Source: Thalassobacterium sedimentorum (GTDB lineage: Bacteria; Verrucomicrobiota; Verrucomicrobiia; Opitutales; Coraliomargaritaceae). From it: DNA of 64,000 nucleotides. The notes beneath the pieces are model-generated. The model searched no databases, was not told where the DNA came from, and saw only the letters and a program-made list of their open reading frames with translations. The DNA is taken from positions 39,091 to 103,090 of the forward strand of contig NZ_JARXIC010000016.1 in NCBI RefSeq assembly GCF_031127905.1, in the 5' to 3' direction. How positions within the stretch are numbered: the stretch's first letter is position 1; each line of letters opens with the position of its first letter. Made by a program: the position numbers and the translations under genes. Below are positions 18,382 to 26,576 of this stretch, in pieces.

Positions 18382-19527
18382 ATGGCTACACTCAACTCGA
18401 AGGCGACCACCAGCAACAAAAAGAAAAGAAGCTTTGCCGAAGGGCAACGACTCGCCAAACAAAAGTCCTATGAAAAGCAGGCCAAGAGGAAGAAGGTAAA
18501 ACTGGTCGAACTCACTATATTCACCCAGCAACTGGCAGCCATGCTTGAGGCTGGCCTGCCCTTGGTCGGCGCACTGGAAGCCCTCGAAGAGCAAACTGAA
18601 AACCCTGTATTTCAGATCATCATCCGTAACGTCAAAAACGACGTCTCCGCCGGCCGCTCATTTTCGGAGGCCTGTGCCGTCTATCCCAGAGCCTTCCCCA
18701 ACCTATTTGTCTCCATGGTAGAGGCCGGTGAAGCCAGCGGCAGCTTAGCAGAAATCCTCGAAAAGACCTCCACCTATTTTGAAGAAACCGTCAAATTGAT
18801 CAAACAGGTCAAGGGTGCACTGGTCTATCCACTCGTAGTCATCGGTCTGGCCGTCGTGCTAGTGAATGTGCTATTGGTCTTCGTCATCCCGGTTTTTGCC
18901 GAAATGTTCAACGACTTTGGAGCCGAACTTCCCAAACCGACACAATTTCTAATCGGACTCAGCGACTTCCTGAAATCATATATCCTGTTACTCATCCTCG
19001 GCATCGCCGGCATTATCTGGCTGGTCAAACGTTTCGTATCCACCCCTAGAGGTAAGCGTGTCAAAGACAATCTAATCATTAAACTGCCCGTAATCGGTGA
19101 ACTCACGCGCAAAGTGAACCTTTCCCGCTTCTGCCGCACCTACGCCATCTTGATGCGCTCAGGTGTCCCCATTCTCAAGACGCTTGAAATCGTCGCCACC
19201 GCATCCGGCAACACCTTCGTTGAAAATGCCTGCAAGCAAATCTCCAAGCACATCAGCGAAGGCGGGCAAGTTTCAGACGTCATTGCCTCCGACCCCTATT
19301 TCCCGCCCATGATTAAACACATGAGTCGCGCTGGCGAACAAACAGGCAATGTCGACGGCATGCTAGTCAAAGTCGCTGATTTCTATGATGCCGAAGTCGA
19401 CACACTGGTAAAAGCCCTAACATCATTGATGGAGCCATTACTGATCACCTTCCTGGGTGTTGTCATCGGCGGCATCGTGATGGCCATGTTCTTGCCAATC
19501 TTCCAACTATCCAACGTGGTCGGTTAA
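18382..19527 (+). CDS. GspF/PilC-like inner-membrane platform protein
   Basis: 381 aa. Two T2SSF domains are present: the first after VELTIFTQQLAAMLEAGLPLVGALEALE, the second after LTRKVNLSRFCRTYAILMRSGVPILKTLE. Three long hydrophobic segments are seen (around 150-175, 195-215 and 350-375; LITFLGVVIGGIVMAMFLPIF). A basic N-terminus (KKKRSFAEGQRLAKQ) precedes the first domain. It would recruit an assembly ATPase to the inner membrane for a type IV pilus or type II secretion system. It is a paralogue of the 29215-30468 gene but stands alone, divergent from rpmH, so its partner ATPase is not obvious. Confidence 0.9.
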   Translation: MATLNSKATTSNKKKRSFAEGQRLAKQKSYEKQAKRKKVKLVELTIFTQQLAAMLEAGLPLVGALEALEEQTENPVFQIIIRNVKNDVSAGRSFSEACAVYPRAFPNLFVSMVEAGEASGSLAEILEKTSTYFEETVKLIKQVKGALVYPLVVIGLAVVLVNVLLVFVIPVFAEMFNDFGAELPKPTQFLIGLSDFLKSYILLLILGIAGIIWLVKRFVSTPRGKRVKDNLIIKLPVIGELTRKVNLSRFCRTYAILMRSGVPILKTLEIVATASGNTFVENACKQISKHISEGGQVSDVIASDPYFPPMIKHMSRAGEQTGNVDGMLVKVADFYDAEVDTLVKALTSLMEPLLITFLGVVIGGIVMAMFLPIFQLSNVVG

Positions 19528-19588
19528 GGCACACACACACATCGCAGTTAGCAAGGCCTCAGGCTTCCATCAAGTACGTCGAGGACCG

Positions 19589-20533
19589 CTACCGGAAGGC
19601 ACATAAGCGCCCCTGCCACGTATTCTCGCGTTCCAACAAGCGCTCGAATTGCTGCAACAATTGATCATTGCGTAAATTCCAGCGAATAGGAGTCACATCC
19701 AGCTCGGGTGGCGCTTCAGCAAAGAAGCGCTCAATCACAATGCGCGGATCCAAGCGCTCAATAAAGCGACACATTAATTCTAAATACGCCTGCAACTGGT
19801 AAAAATGAAAATCCTCAGGGTGGCGTTCGTAATCAGTCACCATCGCGGTGCCCCGGATCAACTGCAATTGATGAAACTTAATCGTATTCAGCGGCAAGCG
19901 CGACAGCATTTGCGCCTGCGCCAACAGCATGTCCTGCGACTCCCCAGGCAGACCAAAAATTAAATGAGTCCCCACATGTATCCCTCGCGCCGCGGCCAGG
20001 TGAATAGCATCCACCGCCTGTGCGTATGAGTGCCCGCGATTGATGCGCTTCAAAGTGGCATCATAGCAAGACTCGATGCCAATTTCTAAAACAACATACT
20101 TGGTCTCAGCCAGCTGACGAAAATAATCCAACTTCTCTAGATCCAAACAATCCGGACGCGTGCCAATGACCAAACCAATCACCCCCGGCACCGCCAAGGC
20201 CTCCTCATAAATCCGCTTCAACTGCGCGAGCGGCGCATGCGTATTGCTATAAGCTTGGAAGTAAGCCAAATAACGTCCTGGATCATGATAGCGTTTACGA
20301 TGAAACCGCATGCCCACCCCAATCTGCTCCCTCACACTCACCTCTGGACGACAGTATGACGGATTAAAGGCCTCATTATCACAAAAGGTGCAACCACCAT
20401 ACGCAACCGTGCCATCTCGATTCGGACAATCAAAACCTGCATCGATTGAGACCTTCTGCACCCGTTGGCCAAAGGTCTGCTTAAAATACTGCGGATACGC
20501 ATTAAATCGCCGCTCATGCTGCCAAGGATACAT
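19589..20533 (-). CDS. TIGR01212-type radical SAM protein (YhcC-like)
   Basis: 314 aa from ATG 20533 (a GTG lies one codon upstream). The N-terminal Cys set in [20 protein letters not shown] is the C-x10-C-x2-C arrangement of this family's 4Fe-4S site. [19 protein letters not shown] and [16 protein letters not shown] (the latter contacts SAM or the barrel) match YhcC-type proteins. The catalysed reaction is not established. The gene is followed on its upstream side by the repeat-rich tRNA-Ile region and is convergent with the gspF-like gene. Confidence 0.9.
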   Translation of the reverse strand: MYPWQHERRFNAYPQYFKQTFGQRVQKVSIDAGFDCPNRDGTVAYGGCTFCDNEAFNPSYCRPEVSVREQIGVGMRFHRKRYHDPGRYLAYFQAYSNTHAPLAQLKRIYEEALAVPGVIGLVIGTRPDCLDLEKLDYFRQLAETKYVVLEIGIESCYDATLKRINRGHSYAQAVDAIHLAAARGIHVGTHLIFGLPGESQDMLLAQAQMLSRLPLNTIKFHQLQLIRGTAMVTDYERHPEDFHFYQLQAYLELMCRFIERLDPRIVIERFFAEAPPELDVTPIRWNLRNDQLLQQFERLLERENTWQGRLCAFR

Positions 20534-20700
20534 CACTCAAATCAGCAACGAGCGAGTCACCATCGCAAGCAATTTTCTTTCGCTGCGCTCAAGCATACGC
20601 ACTGCTTACACCCACGATAATTCACAATTCGGATGTAGCTAGCGCCTAGAAATACTTAGCTGCAAATGCTCGGCCAGATCCGGACTTCAAGTAACCAGGG

Positions 20701-20718
20701 ACGACATTTTGATGTCGT
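20701..20718. repeat. Hairpin ACGACAT-TTTG-ATGTCGT
   Basis: Perfect 7-bp inverted repeat with a four-base loop, ending the repeat block downstream of tRNA-Ile2. A similar palindrome (ACGACT-TT-AGTCGT) is at 21331-21344. Confidence 0.6.
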
Positions 20719-20727
20719 GCGGAACAT

Positions 20728-20807
20728 CCCACTTCGCGGGTTCTTCACCCCAAAACTCGCTACGCTCGCAAATGGCACTCCTTCGGAGTGGTGGGCCCGG
20801 TGGGGTT
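20728..20807. repeat. 80-bp direct repeat A (contains tRNA-Ile2 3' end copy)
   Basis: 80 bp matching 20873-20952 with a single C/T difference at 20769/20914, offset 145 bp. It includes a copy of the acceptor 3' strand, CCA end and part of the T stem of tRNA-Ile2, plus a CACTCC-TTC-GGAGTG hairpin (20776-20790) and CCCAC-TTC-GCGGG (20728-20740). Confidence 0.9.
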
Positions 20808-20820
20808 GGTGCTTTAGGCA

Positions 20821-20831
20821 TCGCTACGCGA
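20821..20831 (-). repeat. Mini-hairpin TCGC-GTA-GCGA
   Basis: On the minus strand (the tRNA strand) a perfect 4-bp stem closes a GTA triloop through a C-G pair, containing GCGTAGC. It is one of several C-GNA-G hairpins in the spacer between the two direct repeats; another core GCGAAGC is nearby at 20857-20863. Confidence 0.6.
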
Positions 20832-20872
20832 CCAGCGCAAGCGCTGCCCCATCTCCGCTTCGCTCCGTCAAA

Positions 20873-21009
<137 letters not shown>

Positions 21010-21404
21010 TAAATGATTGAGTGTCGCAAAAAATCAACTCTGCCAACACACAGCAAGCCTTGATTCTCAAAAATCACCACCTGCTACGACAAATACAAAT
21101 TAAAGCAATCGTCTCATCATAGGCTCGCTGTGACAGATTTAAAATCATTCGAACGTGATACTTAGCCCATAATATGTAGCTAGAGCGTTCAACAGTTCAG
21201 GCAAACGGATGCCTTTTATCCCTAATGAATTCAGATCTGCCGAATACTCGCGGAAACTTTACAACGCTCATCACACTCTATTACTGTAAAAAGCCTATAG
21301 ATATCATTCTGATAGTATCAGGTAAGACTGACGACTTTAGTCGTTGTTTCAAACGCATGAATTCAGGCTCATACTTAAAGCTCTCGAAAAGCCCTGCCCC
21401 GCAA
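21010..21404. other. Gene-free stretch upstream of tRNA-Ile2
   Basis: 395 bp without a convincing gene. A 63-codon plus-strand frame (21225-21416) has no recognisable features and no ribosome site. One near-perfect palindrome ACGACT-TT-AGTCGT lies at 21331-21344. The tRNA promoter should be at the left end but shows no clear -35/-10 pair. Confidence 0.6.
21331..21344. repeat. Palindrome ACGACT-TT-AGTCGT
   Basis: 6-bp perfect inverted repeat around two bases in a gene-free region. No T-run follows, so it is not a typical terminator. Confidence 0.5.
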
Positions 21405-21797
21405 CTACCAACCTAAAATAAATACTGCCGTCCATAAAAGCGTGCGCGGCCAATTGGTCCAGATCAGCCGCCGGCGCTTGATTTGCGTCGGATCACCTTG
21501 ATCGATCTGGCGGTGTAGCGGCACGGATACAAAAAAGGACAGCCCCCAGCATGTCATGACCAGCATCAAGACCAGCCAGCTCAAGACGGTGCCGAACGCC
21601 CACACCGCCCAAGCGGCACAAATGAGTTGCAAGATCATCAACGGAGCGATGATCCAGGTGAAACGAAAGACATAAGTCTTATGCCAATCGATCATCGACG
21701 CCCCCTCCATGTGCAAGAAGCTCGGATAAATGATGCACTGCACCAGCCACAGTATCACACAAATGCCGAAATCGAGGAGTGTGTGGAGTTCGGACAT
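21405..21797 (-). CDS. Small conserved membrane protein (four helices)
   Basis: 130 aa. Four hydrophobic segments: FGICVILWLVQCIIYPSFLH, FTWIIAPLMILQLICAAWAV, LSWLVLMLVMTCWGLSFFV and WPRTLLWTAVFILGW. The pattern of YPSFLH, an invariant-looking PLM, VPLHRQIDQGD and IWTNWPRTLLW recalls an uncharacterised membrane family found in Bacteroidetes and Verrucomicrobiota (from memory, no name I can give). It follows asd on the same strand, separated by a large inverted repeat. Function unknown. Confidence 0.75.
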   Translation of the reverse strand: MSELHTLLDFGICVILWLVQCIIYPSFLHMEGASMIDWHKTYVFRFTWIIAPLMILQLICAAWAVWAFGTVLSWLVLMLVMTCWGLSFFVSVPLHRQIDQGDPTQIKRRRLIWTNWPRTLLWTAVFILGW

Positions 21798-21828
21798 AAG
21801 AGCGAAATTGTGGATTGAATTCGAAACG

Positions 21829-21855
21829 AACGTAGCAGGGTTGGCTCTGCCGCCC
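21829..21855 (+). repeat. REP-like repeat, left arm of inverted pair
   Basis: 27 bp with core GGGTTGGCTC, flanked by AACGTAG and GCCGCCC. It matches the reverse complement of 21904-21930 at 24 of 27 positions, so the two can form a long hairpin with a 48-bp loop between asd and the membrane-protein gene. Confidence 0.8.
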
Positions 21856-21903
21856 TGCCCTGCCTCGTACGGAGCGAAGACGACGCGTCTAGACTCGGCG
21901 ATC

Positions 21904-21930
21904 GGGCGGCGGAGCCAACCCGACTACGTT
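21904..21930 (-). repeat. REP-like repeat, right arm of inverted pair
   Basis: Inverted partner of 21829-21855. It overlaps the asd stop codon (21929-21931), so the repeat starts exactly where the gene ends. A third copy of the unit is at 63638-63663. Confidence 0.8.
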
Positions 21931-22948
21931 AGGCTGCTCCGAGCTTCCCCTTTTTGTGCAGGAGCTCGGCGATTTGAATGGCGTTGAGGGCAGCGCCCTT
22001 CCAGAGCTGGTCGCCAGTCACCCAAAGCGCGAGGCCGTTTTCGAATACCAGATCTTTGCGGATGCGGCCGACGCCACAAGGCACCACCTCGGAGTAGTTG
22101 AGCGGCATCGGATATTCGGCGTTCGCGGGATTGTCCACCAGCTCGGCGCCTTCGAAATTACGCACGGCTTCGCGCGCGGCTTCAACAGTAACGGGCTTTT
22201 CAAATTCAGCACTGATCGAGATCGAGTGGGCACGGAAAACGGGCACACGCACACAGGTGCAAGTCACGCGGAGATCGTCGATCCCCATGATCTTGCGGCC
22301 CTCGTTGAGCATCTTCATCTCTTCCTTGGTGTAGCCGTCGTCAAGAAATTTGTCGACGTGAGGAATGAGATTGAAGGCGATCTGATGCGGATACACTTCT
22401 TGCTTCATCTCACCCCCTTCAGCCCAAGCGTGGGCCTGTTGATCGAGTTCGATCAAGCCGCCGGCGCCACTGCCAGAAACGGCTTGATAAGTGGAGGCGA
22501 TAAAAGACTTCAGGCCGAAGGCTTTGTGCAGCGGATAGAGCCCCATCAACGAGATCGCTGTCGAGCAATTCGGGTTGGCCAAAATGCCTTGGTGATTGTC
22601 GACCGAGTCGGGATTGATCTCGGGAATGACCAGTGGCACGTTCGGGTCCTGGCGGAAGGCGGAGCTGTTATCGACGACGATACAACCGCGCTTGACGGCC
22701 TCGGCAGCGAAGAGCTTGGACTGGTCGCCCCCGGCGCTAAAGATGCAGACGTCCAGCCCTGCGAAGCTCTCTGGAGTCGCTTCTTGAATCGTCCAGGATT
22801 TGTCGCCAAACGATTGTGTCTTGCCCGCGGAGCGTGCCGATGCGAGCAAACGAAGTTCCGCGATGGGGAACTCACGCTCGTGAAGGAGACGAATGATTTC
22901 TTGACCGACTGCACCAGTCGCTCCGAGGATGCCTACGTTATATGCCAT
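21929..22948 (-). CDS. asd: Aspartate-semialdehyde dehydrogenase
   Basis: 339 aa from ATG 22948, where the family start MAYNVGILGATGAVGQEIIR (NADP-binding GATGAVG) begins; the frame continues upstream without similarity. The catalytic Cys is in LANPNCSTAISLMGLYPL, and STYQAVSGSGAGG and VRVPVFRAHSISISAEF with the substrate-binding Arg/His follow. The enzyme reduces aspartyl phosphate to aspartate semialdehyde for lysine, threonine, methionine and diaminopimelate. Its ATG overlaps the ATG of the divergent L,D-transpeptidase gene by 7 bp. Confidence 0.95.
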   Translation of the reverse strand: MAYNVGILGATGAVGQEIIRLLHEREFPIAELRLLASARSAGKTQSFGDKSWTIQEATPESFAGLDVCIFSAGGDQSKLFAAEAVKRGCIVVDNSSAFRQDPNVPLVIPEINPDSVDNHQGILANPNCSTAISLMGLYPLHKAFGLKSFIASTYQAVSGSGAGGLIELDQQAHAWAEGGEMKQEVYPHQIAFNLIPHVDKFLDDGYTKEEMKMLNEGRKIMGIDDLRVTCTCVRVPVFRAHSISISAEFEKPVTVEAAREAVRNFEGAELVDNPANAEYPMPLNYSEVVPCGVGRIRKDLVFENGLALWVTGDQLWKGAALNAIQIAELLHKKGKLGAA

Positions 22949-23487
22949 TTGATTTAATAGAGGAAAGCGCGCGTGTAAAACAAAGCTGTGAGGCCTTGTC
23001 AATAACACCTACAGATCGCTGCTTGCTGGTTTCAATTGCCGACCAAACAATGGTCGTTCTGGAAAATAGCAAGCTAGTGAAAGAATATACAGTCTCAACC
23101 TCAAAAAATCCGCCCTCTTGTGTGGCAGATTCTTTTGGCACTCCCTCGGGACTCCACACCATCGCCGACAAGATTGGAGCCGATGCGCCGGAAGGCATGG
23201 TCTTTAAGGGACGGGTAGCGACGGGAGAACTTTACACCGAGGTCTCCGAGGAAGATGCCGCGCGCAGCCTGATCACCAGTCGTATCCTACGCATGCGCGG
23301 TCTGGAGCCGGGCAAAAACAGCGGCCCCGGCTGCGACACCTACGATCGCTACGTGTATATTCACGGCACCAACAAAGAAGAACTGATCGGACAACCCGCC
23401 AGCGCGGGCTGCGTGCAGCTGCGCAATCGCGAAATGATCGAGCTCTTTGAGCGAGTCGAGGCAGGCGATCTCGTTTGGATACGCTAA
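22942..23487 (+). CDS. L,D-transpeptidase (YkuD domain)
   Basis: 181 aa. The catalytic signature is YIHGTNKEELIGQPASAGCVQL: His at about 130 and the nucleophile Cys in SAGC, with QLRN instead of the common IRM. The N-terminal part (VKQSCEALSITPTDRCLLVS) precedes IADQTMVVLENSKLVKEYTVSTS, the usual first strands of the fold. No signal peptide is seen, which is odd for an enzyme that cross-links peptidoglycan in the periplasm. A later start would not add one. Its ATG is in the palindrome ATGCCAT shared with asd; its stop overlaps the next gene's ATG by 1 bp. Confidence 0.85.
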   Translation: MPFDLIEESARVKQSCEALSITPTDRCLLVSIADQTMVVLENSKLVKEYTVSTSKNPPSCVADSFGTPSGLHTIADKIGADAPEGMVFKGRVATGELYTEVSEEDAARSLITSRILRMRGLEPGKNSGPGCDTYDRYVYIHGTNKEELIGQPASAGCVQLRNREMIELFERVEAGDLVWIR

Positions 23488-23807
23488 TGCCGCGCCTGGA
23501 ATACGACTGTGAAAACTGCGGCGCCTGCTGCCGCTGCTTTCCGATTTTTGCCAGCGAGACCGATGCCGAGCGCGAACCCGCGATCCGGCGTGAGACTCGA
23601 CAACTGGAGTCCCACCTGGCCACCCAGGACAAAGCTTACCAAATGCACCCGCTCCCCTTTTTGGAGAGCTGTGCGTTTTTAAAAGAAGACCAGCTGTGCC
23701 GCATATACGCCACCCGCCCGGCAGTCTGTAGGCGGTTTGAAGCCGGCAGTGCTCAATGCATCGAGGCACGGGAGCGGATGGGAATCGGACGCCAAGACGG
23801 ATCTTAG
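23487..23807 (+). CDS. YkgJ-family cysteine cluster protein
   Basis: 106 aa. It starts MPRLEYDCENCGACCRCFPI, an 8-residue metal-binding C-x2-C-x2-CC cluster, and continues with FLESCAFLKEDQLCRIYATR and PAVCRRFEAGS. These are the Cys positions of the YkgJ family, thought to bind zinc or an iron-sulfur cluster. Biochemical function is not established. It is translationally coupled to the L,D-transpeptidase gene (TAATG), so the pair may act together (inference). Confidence 0.88.
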   Translation: MPRLEYDCENCGACCRCFPIFASETDAEREPAIRRETRQLESHLATQDKAYQMHPLPFLESCAFLKEDQLCRIYATRPAVCRRFEAGSAQCIEARERMGIGRQDGS

Positions 23808-23831
23808 CCAGTGAGCATTGCCCTCCACGAA

Positions 23832-25151
23832 TCAACTCGCTGTCTTTTTACGGCGGCTGCTCATCAAGCGGCGGTAGCTCAAAGCGAAGCCGGAATAAAC
23901 AAGGATCAGCCCGGCGAAACAGCCAAGAAAGGCGATAATTTTACCTGGCAACAGCCCGGCCTCGCCGGTGTGAATGTAGCGCAAGGAACTGTGTAATTTC
24001 TCACGAAGGCTGAGATCTGAGGGCTGACGCTGAGCCGTGATCACCCCCGAATGCAGATCGACCAAGAGCTCGGAAGGGCGGTTATACGGAAACCATTGTC
24101 CCGCCTCTTGCACTAAAACCACAGCAGGATCGACGCTGGGACCACGTCGTCCGCCGCCCTGAGCCGCGCCGGGACCACTGCCGGCGACGATAGCACCGCC
24201 GGGACCACTGCCATCGCCTGCACCCTGGCCACCGGTTCCACCACCTGGCGCCAGTCCAGAGCCGCGGCCGGCTCCAGATCCAATACCGCGCCCCGCAGCG
24301 CGTCGTCCACGGCTCGCGCTGCTGACAATCGGCATAGTGATTTCTTCCCAATCGGCACTCCATGCGCTAGCGACATCGAAACGGGCCTGCATGCTGAGCG
24401 GCGCACCACTCGTTGCCGCCGCGGCTCCCCTGGCCACCAGCTGCGTCCCCGGACGTGGCGCAGAAGGCCCCAAGAGCCCCCGAGCTCCCGCCTTGGCCCA
24501 ATCATAATAGAAATACGCACCGGTCAAAATCATCAGAATGAGCGGAATCAGCGCCCAGAAACCAAAAACGTTGTGCCAATTAAAATCACGCGCCTTGCCT
24601 TTAGCGCCGCGCTTGAGCATCAGCACAGCACGAAAGGCCTTCCAACGCCACACGCGTGGGAACCACAGATACAGGCCACTCAAGCAAAGAAAGAGAAAGC
24701 CCAGGTTGGCGACATTGGTGATCATACGCCCGGTATCACGCGAGTCACCCTGCAAAACCAACCAACGGTGCAGTTCGAAATTAAAAAAGAAAAAATCGCG
24801 CAATCCCTGCGCTTCGCTTTGCCAAATCTCTCCCGTATAAGGATTGAGATAGCGAAAGTCGCGGCGTCCGATGTTCAAGCGCCAAGCAGTGCTCGGCTCG
24901 GAGGCAATCACGATCTGCGAAAATATCGCATCCGGCTCAGCCTCTTGGGCCATACGCACCAACTCGTCGATCGCCTTGCGCTCCGCTGCGGCAGCAAGCT
25001 CCAGAATGACTGAGTCTTTTTCAGCCGCTGCGATAAAATCGTCCTCAAAAGCGAGCACAGCCCCAGTCAGGCAAAGTAATCCGATAATAAGCCCAGCAAC
25101 AACTCCGACACAGAGATGCACCCGAAAGACTACTTTACGAAAGCGTTTCAT
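23832..25151 (-). CDS. PepSY-associated membrane protein with Gly-rich insert
   Basis: 439 aa from ATG 25151, the Met just before RFRKVVFRVHLCVGVVAGLI; two upstream Mets are in frame. Four transmembrane helices: about 12-32, LGFLFLCLSGLYLWFP, GFWALIPLILMILTGAYFYY and FLGCFAGLILVYSGFALSYRR at the C-terminus. Periplasmic parts include a PepSY-like segment (RLNIGRRDFRYLNPYTGEIW). Between helices 3 and 4, about residues 273-336 are almost only Gly, Arg, Ala, Ser and Pro. Relatives (PiuB type) reduce or support iron-siderophore uptake. The upstream AraC-type gene fits an iron locus, but no TonB receptor is in view. Confidence 0.85.
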   Translation of the reverse strand: MKRFRKVVFRVHLCVGVVAGLIIGLLCLTGAVLAFEDDFIAAAEKDSVILELAAAAERKAIDELVRMAQEAEPDAIFSQIVIASEPSTAWRLNIGRRDFRYLNPYTGEIWQSEAQGLRDFFFFNFELHRWLVLQGDSRDTGRMITNVANLGFLFLCLSGLYLWFPRVWRWKAFRAVLMLKRGAKGKARDFNWHNVFGFWALIPLILMILTGAYFYYDWAKAGARGLLGPSAPRPGTQLVARGAAAATSGAPLSMQARFDVASAWSADWEEITMPIVSSASRGRRAAGRGIGSGAGRGSGLAPGGGTGGQGAGDGSGPGGAIVAGSGPGAAQGGGRRGPSVDPAVVLVQEAGQWFPYNRPSELLVDLHSGVITAQRQPSDLSLREKLHSSLRYIHTGEAGLLPGKIIAFLGCFAGLILVYSGFALSYRRLMSSRRKKTAS

Positions 25152-25343
25152 GAAAAATAAAATGCGCATCAGTAACAAACGCATACACGACTCCGCAGGG
25201 TATGCAGAATTCTGATGCACCCGATACATTAGCTAAAATTTCTATAAGAGACTCAATGCAAATCCCCGATCAGTCGCCTCACAGCCACGAGTATAAGCAA
25301 GTCTAGTCTGCTCATAACTACGAAATCCAAATTTGCCTGAGCC

Positions 25344-26324
25344 TCACCGCTTGCGATGCAAACATTGATATGCTTTGGGCAAGAGACCGTGCCGCATTTT
25401 AAATGCACGGGCAAAATGACTGGCGTTAGAATATCCGACCTCATTGGCCACTTGTATCACACTAAAGCGATCCTCTTTCAACAAATGAGCGGCATGATCC
25501 ATACGCAGTTCACGCAGATAACCGAAGGTAGTCTTACCGTATAGTAGCTTAAAAGCAGATTTCAGCTTATGCTCATTTAAGCTGGAGATCTGACACAACT
25601 CATCGAGAGAGTACTCGTATCCAGGCTCAGCACGCATTTGCTGGCACAGGCGTTCGACAGCATCACGGTCGTCTGCATTCAGTGCAGAAGCAGTCTGCTC
25701 TAAGACTGGCTCACCTTGACTGAGTAACTCGGCAATCCATGCAAGAGTATTGGATTCAATCTGGAGCCGTCGCTTCAAACCAGAGCTTTCGTGCGCGGCC
25801 ACCTGCCGAGCAAGTGCAAATGTACTCACCCCCATCGGCCCTCCGGCCAATTCAAGCTGCACCTCGGATGCAACCCAATGCTGCAACTGCGCTCCCACCT
25901 CCCCTGGTGGACACAGTTCTGACAATTGACGAGCCATCGCCTGAGAGCAAATACAGAGCCCCATGGCCACCCCATCCGCATCGGTCCGATCAATCGCAAA
26001 TGCACGACGTGGCATGGTAAACCATTGTCCTGCTTCAATTTTCTCCACAGCTCCATCAGGAGTCGCCCACTTGGCCCAACCCCGCGTCACATAACCGATT
26101 ACCAAATACGCCCCCGCCAAATCAATTCGGCACTGGCTCGGTCCATTCAAGCGACATTCTGCATAGATGTAATCAAGCCCAGGCCGCAACTGAAACCATT
26201 CCGCATGTCCATACAACTCCTGCCCTTCCCAGTCCCAGCGTTGAGGTGGCAGAAAAGGACAAGCCGGCACCGCAGCCGCCTCCCGCACTTCGCTCAAAAA
26301 TATGCCTGATTGCTGCGCTTGCAT
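25344..26324 (-). CDS. AraC-family transcriptional regulator
   Basis: 326 aa. The C-terminal 100 residues carry the double helix-turn-helix: SLDELCQISSLNEHKLKSAF for the first and FSVIQVANEVGYSNASHFAR for the second, with FGYLRELRMDHAAHLL between them. This last pattern resembles the PchR/YbtA-like group that responds to iron-siderophore complexes. The N-terminal 220 residues form an unassigned effector-binding part. It lies 192 bp from the PepSY membrane gene on the same strand, a common pairing in iron acquisition loci. The ligand is inferred, not visible. Confidence 0.9.
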   Translation of the reverse strand: MQAQQSGIFLSEVREAAAVPACPFLPPQRWDWEGQELYGHAEWFQLRPGLDYIYAECRLNGPSQCRIDLAGAYLVIGYVTRGWAKWATPDGAVEKIEAGQWFTMPRRAFAIDRTDADGVAMGLCICSQAMARQLSELCPPGEVGAQLQHWVASEVQLELAGGPMGVSTFALARQVAAHESSGLKRRLQIESNTLAWIAELLSQGEPVLEQTASALNADDRDAVERLCQQMRAEPGYEYSLDELCQISSLNEHKLKSAFKLLYGKTTFGYLRELRMDHAAHLLKEDRFSVIQVANEVGYSNASHFARAFKMRHGLLPKAYQCLHRKR

Positions 26325-26576
26325 CAGTATTTGCGAACCGCCTCACCCAAGCCCAAGCACTTTAAATTCAAAAAGACACAACAGATGCAAAAACATCCAT
26401 AGAAACCGTAGCGTGTAGCAGCATAGCACATAAATAAGCAAGAGAGCGAAAATCTGTTTGGTAGGAATGTTTCACAATCGAGACACCTTCATACAGCAAC
26501 GTCATGCGCCTCGAGAGCTGAAAGGTGAAGAGGTAACCAGCAATTAAGCGCCGTCAAGTGATAATGAGACTCTGTA

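Noticed and set aside
21956..22957. 333-codon plus-strand frame
   Set aside because: Exact antisense shadow of asd, whose catalytic motifs are clear.
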